This document shows, piece by piece, positions 11,508-21,555 of a stretch of 64,000 nucleotides of DNA. The notes under the pieces were generated by a model. That model did not search any database. It was given only the letters and a program-made list of their open reading frames with translations, and was not told the origin of the DNA. This stretch comes from Alternaria dauci (Eukaryota > Ascomycota > Dothideomycetes > Pleosporales > Pleosporaceae). Where the stretch lies: NCBI RefSeq assembly GCF_042100115.1, contig NC_091272.1:6882001-6946000 (forward strand). The letters are read 5' to 3'. Within the stretch, counting starts at the first letter, position 1. Each line of letters opens with the position of its first letter. The position numbers and the translations under genes are program-made.

Positions 11508-12306
11508 TCACAATGATGAAAATAGTACAAAATCCTCCTCCAAAAATATGGCAGATAAGACCAGCGCTTCCCACCACAACAGCCCTCTTGCCACCTCCTT
11601 GAACACAACCACCGCATCCCTATCTAGCCGTGGGAGACCTGAGCCCCCCTTAACCGTCGCCTCCAACAGGTACCTAAAGTCCAACCAGTCCCCACGATTC
11701 CCCCGCCCAACCACCGTCACACCACGCAATATGAGAAGATCCGCCCGGGACGCCACGAACCCATCGTAAAAGGGTTCGCGCGCGGCGATTGAATCCACAA
11801 AGCCGCCGCCAAACTGTAACAGCTCGAGGTTGACGACGAAGCCCTGGCAGCTCTGGAATTCAATCGTTTGCGACGAATCTTGAGTTTTGAATTGCGTGGC
11901 GCCGCTCGCGATCTTGTTGTGGAAGCACAAGATTGCTTCTAGGGATGCCGCCACGTCGACGTCGTCGGTGTACTAGCCTGAGCCGTGGAAGACGCTGGCG
12001 GCACCCCCGATTGCAATGAAGGATGAACGCAATCGGAGCGGGAGGAGGCGGGTGGCTGAGAGGAAGCAGTCGAGGAGGGCTGCTTCCATGTCGGGGGAGA
12101 TGGGCTTGGAGGAAGGCATGTTGGTGACGGGTAAAGGGGGGGGAAAAGAGTCCCAGGGCTGGAAGGGTGCAGGTGGGGGTGCAAGAAAGGTGGGTCGAGG
12201 GGTGTTGTGGTGGGGAGGCGAGGATGTTGGATAGTAATCTAGCGTTGGCAATAGTTAGCACACTGAAGCAGGAGATGAAGGAGGTTGGGAGAGTGGAGGG
12301 TACTTA
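11508..12306 (-). pseudogene. nucleotidyltransferase-fold gene broken by one in-frame TAG
   Basis: On the minus strand the frame reads SFIAIGGAASVFHGSG, then TAG near 11974, then YTDDVDVAAS and a further ~140 residues to the stop at 11508. GG.A...HGS followed by [ST].D[VI]D is the classic nucleotidyltransferase loop plus the two catalytic aspartates, so the stop sits inside the active-site motif while both sides remain in one frame. A GT...AG pair that could remove the stop would be under 30 nt, so splicing does not rescue it. Upstream, a good intron (GTAAGT, branch TGCTAAC, acceptor GCTAG at about 12243-12294) suggests the gene began near or beyond 12306. The first exon is not resolved. TAG could derive from CAG by one C-to-T change. 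Confidence 0.6.
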
Positions 12307-12819
12307 CGGGAATGATGTCGATAAGAATTCAGGCGTAACGGTTTGAATAGAAACTATATAACGCGCGTTAGTAGGATACTACTGTCGGGATGTAGTGCTT
12401 CATACTGTTCAATGTCGTGCCTGTGTGTGTGGAGAAGAAAGAGGATTAGTGAGCAGAAGAGGGAAGATATATGTACCACATCGTACCCAGCTCTTTCCAT
12501 ACTCTGAATGCCGTTGCTATCTGCAGTACATGTCAACACTGAGCCTGCTTGATCCGAGATGGAAGTTTCACCTCGCCAGTCATGGCTACTATCGATCCAG
12601 TCCCGCGTGATTACTACTATTGATCCACTTCTGCATGGCGACTACCAACCAGGTCCTGCGTGTTCAAAGTCATCATCTTAGTGCAGCCTAAAGGTATTCA
12701 TATATTACCATGCTAACAGCCCATGTATCGCAACGACCGTTACACACTACAATCCCCATACTTCAAGTCTAATCAAACCCCAAAGCCTCCCTTTAACATC
12801 CAAGAACCCACATCCGCCC
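12307..12819. other. intergenic, possible remains of the 5' end of the broken gene
   Basis: About 510 bases. A TACTAAC-like element and TATATAG on the minus strand near 12355-12375 look like a further intron end of the nucleotidyltransferase relic. No exon could be fixed. Confidence 0.35.
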
Positions 12820-13875
12820 CTACCCCTCCACCGCCGCATCCCCCATCTCCTCAACCCCACCCACCTCCCCAATAACCCCCCTCAACAACTCCGGCACAAC
12901 CCTCGCCGCATCGCCACTAAAAAACCAATCACCATCACACAACCCCCCCGCCGGCACATCATTCACATCCGTATTCACAATCGCGACCCTCGCGCCTCTA
13001 CTCCTCGCCAGATCCACATACCCCGCAGCCGGATACACTCTCGCACTCGTGCCAATCACCATGATAAGATCGATACCCGCTTCATCGGAAATAAACGCAT
13101 CAACATCTTCCATGACCTTCTTGGGTAGCGCTTCGCCGAACCAGACGACGCCGGGCCGGAGAAGGCCGCGGTGGCATTGCGGGCAGTGGGGGAGGTGTGC
13201 GTAGTCTATTTCTGGGATGGGGACTGTGGGGTCGGAGATGTCGAGGTCGGTGGGGGAGGTAGTAGTAGTAGTAGAAGTTGTATCAATGGGTTCGTGAGTG
13301 GAAGAGGAGGTGGGTATAGCGAGGGCGGGGACAATGGGGTCGGTGTAGTTGTTGTGCTCAATGTAGTTGCAGAAGAAATCTGAGCATTTTACGTCGAAGA
13401 GGGAGCCGTGGAGGAGTTTGAGTTGGGCGGGGGGATGGTGGGCGCGGGGGGAGAGGCCTGGGTGGGAATAGTTTGTTAGATTAGATATGGTTATGTGAAG
13501 ATTGAGCGTGAGGGGGAGAGTCTTACCATCGACATTCTGGCTCAAGGTAAGGAAACCAGGCTTCTTCCGCGCTAGCTCAGCGAGCGCGTAGTGGGCGGGG
13601 TTCGGCTTAGCTGTAAGCGCCATGTGTCGTCTGTAACTGTAGAATTGCCACACGAGCCCTGGATCGCGCTCGAATGCGCCCGGTGTGGCGAGCGATGTCG
13701 CATCGTGTGTGCGCCACAAGCCGCCTGCGCCACGGAACGTGGGCAGACCCGATGACGCTGAGAGGCCGGCGCCGAGGAGGGCGAGGATGCGCGTTGACTT
13801 GGCGAGGTGTTGCTGGAAGCTTTCTAGGTCCTTGGGCGGCACAATGCTGCTGCTGTTGCTGGCTGTGGAAGCCAT
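12820..13875 (-). CDS. NAD-dependent protein deacylase, SIRT5-like sirtuin
   Basis: Exons (minus strand) 13875-13527 and 13457-12820, 328 aa. The 69-nt intron (GTAAGA...CCCAG) is a multiple of three without a stop, but splicing restores QNVDGLSPRAHHPP as in known sirtuins. Motifs: NAD loop GAGLSASSGLPTFRG (35-49), QNVDGL, and catalytic His133 in LLHGSLFDVKC. Two zinc Cys pairs are separated by an unusually long Ser/Thr-rich insert of about 50 residues. Tyr79 and Arg82 in FYSYRR match the two residues that give human SIRT5 its preference for succinyl, malonyl and glutaryl lysine, so a desuccinylase/demalonylase is likely. An in-frame ATG at 14076 would add a 67-residue basic leader that could be a mitochondrial presequence. 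The gene is divergent from the aminopeptidase at 14142. Confidence 0.9.
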   Translation of the reverse strand: MASTASNSSSIVPPKDLESFQQHLAKSTRILALLGAGLSASSGLPTFRGAGGLWRTHDATSLATPGAFERDPGLVWQFYSYRRHMALTAKPNPAHYALAELARKKPGFLTLSQNVDGKTLPLTLNLHITISNLTNYSHPGLSPRAHHPPAQLKLLHGSLFDVKCSDFFCNYIEHNNYTDPIVPALAIPTSSSTHEPIDTTSTTTTTSPTDLDISDPTVPIPEIDYAHLPHCPQCHRGLLRPGVVWFGEALPKKVMEDVDAFISDEAGIDLIMVIGTSARVYPAAGYVDLARSRGARVAIVNTDVNDVPAGGLCDGDWFFSGDAARVVPELLRGVIGEVGGVEEMGDAAVEG

Positions 13876-14141
13876 TCTGCGGATGAGCGAGTGGAGAATC
13901 ACGGTGACGACGGTGGTGGGGGGCGTCTTCTTCGCAGACCAAGTATGCGAAGAAAGGGTTGAGGGCGTACAGGTGCGGGTGTCATGTATGCGTTGTTTGT
14001 CCGACACGAAGAGGCGAGAAAGAGAGATGGGAGCCTGGAGTGTTTTGGGTTGCGGGGAGGCTGCAATCCAAGGCACGTCAGACTTCCCCGCTAACTACCA
14101 TTCCCGCCCGCTAGCGCTGCCCACGACGTCGGGAAACGCGC

Positions 14142-15714
14142 ATGGACATGTTCCGACGTTGGCTCAACACCATGACTTTTGGCCTGAGACTGCTGCGCCC
14201 GACTACGCGCGTGCGATGGCGGCCGCGGCAATGGAACCCCACGAGGACGTATGCTGCTGCTGCTGCTGCTGCTGCTGTGCACGCATCTGAACTGCGATTC
14301 GGACAGCCGCTGCACGAAACACATCCACACCTACTCAAGGCCGGGGAAGGTGATGACCACACATATATCCTCTTGCGTTGCAAACTAACACGCCCCAACA
14401 GTCACGCCCGGCATCACAGCCCTCGAATACCACCACCGCCGGTGCGCCCTCGCCAGACAACTCCCGCCCAACTCGGCCGCCGTCTTCGCTGCGAACGAGC
14501 TCAAGTACGCGTCCGGCGCCGTCTTTTACAAGTTCCACCAGGACCCGGATTTTCTCTATCTGACGGGGTTCAAGGAGCAGGATGCGCTGGCTGTGATTGA
14601 GAAGCACGGCGATGGCGACGACGAGTTTACGTTCCATCTGTACGTGCGGCCGAAAGATGCGCGTGTAGAAGCCTGGGAAGGACCACGGTCAGGCGTCGAC
14701 GCTGCAACCGATGTGTTCAACGCCGATGTCAGCGGTAGCATCGACGACCTGCCACGTCTCCTCCCGGATATCGTGAAGCGCATGCAGACCATATACACAG
14801 ACCTGCCGCAGTCGCGGGTGTCGAAAAATTTACTGTCAAGATACCTCGCTGGCACGGAACCATCGCGTACAGGCGGCATCTACACCGTCTTCCGCGACGC
14901 CCCCGCTTCCATCCGGCCCCTCCGCCCCCTCGTCAACCAACTCCGTCTGATCAAATCCCCCGCCGAGATCACCAACATGCGCCACGCCGGCCGCCACTCC
15001 GGCCGCGCCATCACCGACGCAATGCGGCAGTCCTTCTCCCGCGAAAAAGATCTAGACTCCTTCCTCGACTACTGGTTCAAACAAGACGACTGCGACGGCC
15101 CCGCCTACGTCCCCGTCGTCGCAGGCGGCACCAATGCAAACACAATCCACTACGTATCCAACGACATGCTGCTCTCCCCCACCGACCTCGTCCTCGTCGA
15201 CGCTGGCGCACAGTACGGTGGGTACGTCACAGACATAACGCGCACGTGGCCCGTAAGCGGTAAATTTTCTGCGGCGCAGCGCGATCTGTATGACATGGTG
15301 CTAGCCGTGCAACGCAGTTGTATTGCGCTGTGCAGACAAGATTCTGGATTCTCGCTAGACAAATTACATAATACTGCTACGCATGGGCTTGCCGCAGGGC
15401 TGAAGGATCTGGGCTTCGATATGACACAGCCCGACGCGATACAGACGCTGTTTCCGCATCACGTGGGGCACTATGTGGGCTTGGATGTACATGATAGTCC
15501 GGGGCTGAGTCGGGGCAGGGTGTTTGAGACGGGCATGTGTGTTACGGTGGAGCCGGGCGTGTATGTGCCGGCGGGGGATGAGAGGTGGCCTGAGTGGGCG
15601 AGGGGCATGGGCGTGAGGATTGAGGATAGTGTTTGTGTGGATGCCGAGAGTCCGGTTGTGTTGACGACCGAGGCCGTCAAGGAGGTTGTGGATATTGAGG
15701 CGTTGAGGGGGTAA
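14142..15714 (+). CDS. ICP55: mitochondrial Xaa-Pro aminopeptidase (intermediate cleaving peptidase type)
   Basis: Exons 14142-14349 and 14402-15714, 506 aa. The 52-nt intron joins HPHLLKAGE to VTPGITALEY, a conserved aminopeptidase P N-terminal segment. The N-terminus (RRWLNTMTFGLRLLRPTTRVRWRPRQW) is Arg-rich and amphipathic, as expected for mitochondrial import. It is followed by an eight-Ala tract coded by GCT repeats. The creatinase/M24 domain has all five metal ligands: Asp336 and Asp347 (DAGAQYGGYVTD), His426 (VGHYVGLDVHD), Glu453 (VEPGVYVP) and Glu477 (RIEDSV). In yeast, Icp55 removes one destabilising residue after the processing peptidase has cut, stabilising matrix proteins. The start is 66 to 266 bp from the divergent sirtuin start, so they probably share a promoter. 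Confidence 0.9.
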
Positions 15715-16457
15715 GGTGGGTGGGGGTGGAATGTGGAAAGGGCTTTTCTCTGGGGGTAGGTATTTGTTTGATGATTGAACGAATGAGGTCATGAGATGGG
15801 ATCGGTGCAGGGTTCTGGTCTCGCCTCAGATATGTTCAAAAAGAGTGCTGAAATATTGGTGGAAATCTGCAACCCAGCATTGCTACCATGACTTTTTTAT
15901 CCTTTTGTTTCGTCCTTTTCGTAAATGTCTTCATTCGTGGCCCTATTGTATTAAATCCCCACAGTACTTAGACTTGTAGACCTGCGTGCCTCCATCTCCG
16001 ACACCAATTGGACTTGTCAATCGACAAGATTCGTGCAGCAAGTACATGTTCATGACAACATACAACACTCATTTCTCTTCGTCCTGCTCTCTTCTCCAAT
16101 CCGGCGAATCGTGACGCGTTTCGTCGACATCTAGACGTCGTGGTTGATAGCGAAATCCGATAAGAGAAAGCGCCGCCGCCGTACGAGAAGTGCAACCATT
16201 GTCCGGACATGCTTCCATCAGAGTACGACGTGTTTCCTTGTCGTCTAGTCGTGTCTGCGATGGCGCATCATATTCCGGTACCAGATGCAGTGCCGCAATT
16301 GCAGGATATCGTTATTGTCGTCGGTAGCCCCATTGGACAAAAGCATAGTTGCCAATCGTCAACTCCCGCACGTGAACTGATACCGTCTTTCCCGCCATCA
16401 TCCATCCTCTTCCCAACCGCGCGGCCATCATTACTATTATCATCAACGTTCCCACAA
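15715..16457. other. intergenic between convergent genes
   Basis: 743 bases between the stops of two convergent genes. Nothing recognisable. Confidence 0.45.
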
Positions 16458-19104
16458 TCACAACATCTGAAACTGATACCCCCCAAACCCATCCATCCTA
16501 TAGCTAAACAGCGTCTCAATCGGCTGATCGTTGTCCGACCAAGGCAAATACTTCCGATCAGTCTTGCTCGCCGCCGGCTGCAGCAGCACCGTGATATCCT
16601 CATCCGGAAACGCGTCTGCGACCTCGGCCCACACAAACGGCTTGCTCGTCTTGACTATCGAGTAGACGATTTGGTACGCGCGCACGGCGAGCGCATTCGT
16701 GTTGCGCATGCTGCGGAGCGAAGAGACGAGTTGGCGGACGCTGCGGTACGAGGCGGGGAGGGAGTCGCGGAAGTGGTCTGGGCAGGATATGGCGATCATG
16801 AGGACGGCGAGGGCTTGCATGACTGTGTGGGAAAAAGAGTAAGTTAGCGGGTGTAGTCGCGAAAGGGTCAACAACGTACTGTTATGGACTATTGTCCACC
16901 ACGGCCCTTTCTTGTACACATTCGTGATTTGAGACTCTGCGGATAAGAGCGAGGCGACATTCTGTGCCGCCCGTACACATGTCTCCGCCACGGACTCGTC
17001 CAGCGAATTGAAGTCGTCGGTTCCGGCCTCGAAGCATCGTTCGATGCGGCGGAGTGAGGGGTAGGTGGACAGGATCTTCATTCTGTGATATTGAAGCTTG
17101 AGCAAGAAGACTTCACGCTGCTGCTTGTGGGCTAATTTCCATTCCTGGGAATGGAGTTGAGGGATGTAGCTAACTGCCCACTTGTCGAGATCACCAACTA
17201 GTGAGACGGTAATCTGTCGCAAGTGGTCCCAGGACGGTGCTGATTTACGTTGAGTGTACAGTCTAGAAATGATTCGTTGTGTCAAGAGGTTCAGGTGGGT
17301 TTCGGCGTTGAGGAAATCAAAGCTGACTATGCCAGCGCTTTGCGATCGGCCGGGAGAACAGGTGTCGGGGAGAGGCGTTGTTATCTCATCGTTGGGCATG
17401 ATGCTCGGTCGGCCCATGATTGAACTGAGCAGGCTGTCCAGAGAGTGTAAGCTCCACCAGGTGCATATCATGCTGTGTCTTTGAGCGGGCGAGACGGATT
17501 CGTCGTCGGTTTGGACGTGCAGTCCGAGCGAAAACGCCAATCGTATCGCTGTGCCTGCCATGACCCAGGCCCTATCGATCACTTGTCAGCACACCGTACA
17601 GCAGCCAGAACGATTTGTTTGTGAATCCAAAAAAACTGAGCAGTCGGACTATATTCAGTACGTACCGATTGACGTGGCCCACAGTCATGTAGTAGATTGC
17701 AAAGAGACCTGCAGCCTGCAAGCATTTAGCCCTGACCAGATGGAATCCGCACAACGGAACTTGCCTGCGTAGTGAGTAGATCTGGGGTCGACAAGACGAC
17801 GATAGTGTCATTCATACTAAGCAAATGAAACGCACGCGACGAGTAGAGAATATGGTCCAACTCGTCGGCTCGCCAGTCGGCCTGTATGAGGTGGGAGAAC
17901 TTGGTACCTATAGCAAACACGAGGTTGACAAGCGCAAACCATTTCTGCGGGCAGTGTATCGCCTGGCCGTTGCGCATCAGAGTGTAGTATTGGTGCAGTT
18001 GGTGTTCGATCGTCACTGGAAGGATGGGAAAGGAGCTCTGGACGGTCTGGGCATAGCACTGGAACAAGAGCGCTGCGGTATGTTCTTGTGGAAGCTCAAA
18101 AGGATTGCCGCAGTCTACGAGTTTGATGTCTTCATGGTCAAGATAATAGTTGGTCGGGGACATTTGTTGGCGCGGAGTTGCGGAATCAGACACGAGTGGT
18201 GCGCCGAACATGGGAGAGGGCGGCTCAGAGAGTAGCGCGGCGGATTCCCCTGGACCAACGAGGACGGCGTCGAAAGCCTGTGTTCTACTTCGCAGGTTCT
18301 GCAGCCATTGTACTTCGGAAATCTGGCCTAAGAAGCCGGCTTCGACTACGTTGAGCTGATCGCCACCTTGCTCGTCACCAGATTCCTCGAGCACGATACC
18401 ATCCAGTCGTGGGAGGGGTGAATCCTCAGACATGGGTGATGCTTCTGCCGCGATTGACCCGTGGCTAGACGACGGGGCAAAGGGGTGCATGCCCGAGTGC
18501 TTTTGGTACTGGTAAGCGGCGGAAGCTCGTGAAGAAGAGGATATGGAGACGGGAGAGGCGGCCTCATCATCTGACTTGGCGATATCAATTACACATGCGA
18601 TCCATGGCCGGTGTGAGGATACTTACATCCTGGAGGACGTCTTCGATCCTGCGCCGGTCATGGTCGTTGACGCGCAGGCTGAGGTCTTTCAGGACAGATA
18701 CGAGGGCCTGGTTGCGGTCTTTGGCACTGCAGCAAGGTCAAAGTCGGGACTGGGCAGCTAGACGAGAAAGACTAACTTTGCCAGACGGTCCTTCCGGGTG
18801 CGCTCGTAGAGACATGTCTTGTCGGTCTTTTCGCAATAGTTGCAACGGGGAAGGCCGCCGCTGCACTTGATCTCTAGCGTACACGTGTCAGATAGTGACG
18901 AGGCATGCGGAGCTTGGGCATGGTTGTTGAGAACTCACTCCTATTGTGGCAATTCCGACACGCTCGTTGTATTCTATCTCTCTGTCGAGACTTGGAAGTC
19001 GTGGGCGGCGGGACGCGTCGGGCTGGCAAGCGTGGAATGGCAACCTTGGACTGCGACCCATAAGAACCAGCTATGGAGGGAGCACAACGCCTGTCGTCTT
19101 GCAT
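16458..19104 (-). CDS. Zn2Cys6 transcription factor with fungal-specific middle homology domain
   Basis: Seven exons on the minus strand: 19104-18939, 18873-18777, 18726-18627, 18574-17765, 17715-17666, 17571-16880 and 16822-16458 (759 aa). Splicing exon 1 to exon 2 completes the binuclear cluster: RACRNCHNRKIKC, then RCNYCEKTDKTC. The six cysteines show CX2CX6CX6CX2CX6C spacing, followed by a basic linker. A disordered Ser/Pro stretch (exon 4) leads into the fungal-specific transcription factor domain (Fungal_trans type): FPILPVTIEHQLHQYY, LLTTQAAGLFAIYYMTVGHVNRAWVMAGTAIRLAFSLGLH and CTWWSLHSLDSLLSSIMGRP. The intron at 17716-17764 has a GC donor (CAG|GCAAGT) instead of GT. The last intron (16823-16879) reads in frame on both sides of a coding-like stretch, but the spliced form WTIVHNIMQALAVLM fits the family better. 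Regulated genes are unknown. Confidence 0.88.
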
Positions 19105-20016
19105 CGGGCCGCTTGCGGAAACTCACGCTGTGTTGTAAAGGAGCAAGAACCATCTCAACGGATCTCGAATCGTGTTTATGCAGGTGCTGCCTGCGTCATG
19201 AGCAATCGAAGATGGCGACGAGCAGTAGGCTTGGCAGTACAACGATGGAGGTGATTGGTCTCGGTACACAACTCCGGAGGGCCAATGTTGAGCTTGTCCG
19301 CGCCTTTTGCCCTGGATCTCGACCTTGCGCCGCTAGCACAGGGGCAATACAAGTTTGCGCCTCGAACTCTGTCCGAATGCACACGGCCATGACGGCCTCT
19401 TGCTGCCATCAACAACGAGACTCGACGTCCTGCAACCTCCCAGATCCGCATGCGCTAGTGGTCGGGCCCCTCTGCCGTTGTCCCTCTGCCGTTCTGCCGC
19501 AGCGCGTCTAGAGGAGGCGCACAATGCGCCTCCAAAGGGCCTCGCCCTGTCATTGCAGCCATTTCCCCTCGGTTCTGCGCATTTCAGCTCAATCATGATG
19601 CTGCATTCGAGCTGACCTCGACCGTACTTTAGCGAGCCTTCTTCCACGCTGGGGCTGGGCCAGGGGTGTCGCTCGGTGAAAACAGCCGAAGACTACGCGA
19701 GTAAAATACCCGCGTGTGTACGTGAGTCGCAAAGACGCGATATTGGCACCTGCTGTCCCGTGTTTCCTACCTCTCCATCTCACCCGTCTTGTTCTTTTGG
19801 CGGCCGAAGATGCGATGCTGCTGTGTGAGGTGAGTGAGCGTTGTTTGTGTTGCGCTGTTGGTTGCATCAAATACATACAGGGCCTCACTAGCGCGCCTAC
19901 TCGGCTCGTGCAAGAAGGAGCGGTGGATGGCACAGAGTCTCGAACAAAGGCATCTCTTCGATACGCCATTGGTCGCCATCATCGTATCAACACGCTTGTG
20001 GACTTGTCTCCGTCGC
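19105..20016. other. intergenic, upstream region of the Zn2Cys6 factor
   Basis: About 910 bases, G+C-rich, with several overlapping short frames in all directions but none with motif support. Near 19505-19530 is a short inverted pair GAGGAGGCGC/GCGCCTCC. Confidence 0.4.
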
Positions 20017-20877
20017 TCACGCATACTCGAGCCAGACCCCGCCAACATCTCTCTCTTCCTCTCCGCCATCCAGTCTCTCTCTGCTCCCTCCAGCGTTCCC
20101 AGTTTCCGCGTCGGTCGCGAAAACGACATCTCCATACCAGAAACACTGCTCTGCGACGCGCTTCCGCTCTTCCTCATTCTTCGGCAAGCGCAGCACAATT
20201 TCCGTACTGCCCTTGAGCTTCTCAACCTGCTGCACGCGCCCAAGCAAGAAGCTAACCTCGCCATAGTCTTCTCTCTTAGCATAGCCAATGATGCTTTCAT
20301 ACACCGTCTTTATCTCGTCAAGCATCGCCCGGTCTCGCACGATGATGCTGAATTGTCCAACACCCAGCGCACCACACGGATGCGTAGTCTGCGCCTTATC
20401 AAGCGGCACCCGAACATTACGAGGCGTGATGTCGTGACAGAAGAACGGCACCTTGCCTCTAACAGCCTGGCCTCCCTTGTCGCCTTTGGGGAACGTGACA
20501 GCCCAAGCTACGTCCACACCATCCGCTCTTTTTCTCCCGCCCTTGACCGGCTCCGAGTAGCCCTCTTCGACCCACGTGCGGCTCTTCTCGGGGGTAAGAG
20601 AGTTGGTCAGGCACCAATCTTTCCACCCAATCACCTCCGCGTCGGGGCCCCACCAATGGTCGCGCGCGAGCGACGGATTGATAAAGGAGATGAGCTCGAT
20701 GTAGCACCCGTCCGCGAGGAGTATCAAGACGTTTGATGTTGCGCCGTCTGCGTGGAAGCCGCCCGGCGTAAGCGTGAAGTTGTTTGAGAAGAACGGTGGC
20801 ACTTCGGGTAGTTGCGTCGTCGGGTTGGCCGGTACGAAGAGGATGAGATGATCCAGACATTGCTGTAGCGGCGCCAT
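20017..20877 (-). CDS. glyoxalase-like domain protein
   Basis: Intronless, 286 aa. It opens with APLQQCLDHLILFVPA, the first strand and metal-site histidine typical of glyoxalase-like (vicinal oxygen chelate) proteins. It continues with LTPGGFHADGATSNVLILLADGCYIELISFI, where the Glu in YIEL occupies the usual metal-ligand position. The second half (HDITPRNVRVP, THPCGALGVGQFSIIV) fits the fungal Glyoxalase_3-type family. Substrate is unknown for these proteins. It lies divergent to the CorA-like gene, with about 680 bases between starts. Confidence 0.85.
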   Translation of the reverse strand: MAPLQQCLDHLILFVPANPTTQLPEVPPFFSNNFTLTPGGFHADGATSNVLILLADGCYIELISFINPSLARDHWWGPDAEVIGWKDWCLTNSLTPEKSRTWVEEGYSEPVKGGRKRADGVDVAWAVTFPKGDKGGQAVRGKVPFFCHDITPRNVRVPLDKAQTTHPCGALGVGQFSIIVRDRAMLDEIKTVYESIIGYAKREDYGEVSFLLGRVQQVEKLKGSTEIVLRLPKNEEERKRVAEQCFWYGDVVFATDAETGNAGGSRERLDGGEEERDVGGVWLEYA

Positions 20878-21555
20878 GGTGATGTTGGCTTCCAGAGTAC
20901 TGGCTCGAGTGTGTAGGGGTGACTGTGCTCTTTAGTACAAAGGTACAGTCACAACAAGGTCTTTGGGCTGGTATGTGAAAAGACGGTGCATGCACGTGGA
21001 GTCATCGCATTTGGCCGAAAGGGTAAGATCTACAACGATTACGGAGAGGGTAACTCAGCTTTCAGCCATGATTGCGCCAGACCGGTATTTCAATTTGCTA
21101 TCTCTACACTGTATCGCCTGGCCAAGAGGAAGTTTGGAATTTCCAACACTTTGACGTCTTGACTGTTGTGGGTACAACGGATTGAGGGCAGGGTGGTTCG
21201 ACAGGGAACGCGGTGGGGCGGGTCAAGCCGCAGCACACCACCCGGCTGCAGCTGTCCTCGGCAGCGACACGCTCATTCCTCTCGCATCAGCCGTGCATGC
21301 GGGCTTCGCGCACTCTGCCATTGTCGCGCAATTGGTCGCCATATACACAGCGCATGAAGGATTGATAAATGTAAGCCACACGGGCGCCGTATTGGTGCTG
21401 CAGGCCGCCCACCATGCGTTCATTGTCGTATCTGATTTTTGCGCGTTGCGGGGTCGTGTCGCCCTCGTACAACTTGGACCGTACACCGTCGCGTTACGTG
21501 TTCTGAACCTACAATTTGAAGACTGGGAGAAACGCGACATTACACCGAATTCAAG
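20878..21555. other. bidirectional promoter region
   Basis: 678 bases between divergent starts. Frames of about 100-200 residues exist here but look like by-products of G+C content. Confidence 0.4.

Noticed and set aside
18840..19511. 223-codon plus frame
   Set aside because: It is antisense to the spliced Zn2Cys6 exons, whose cysteine cluster is unambiguous.
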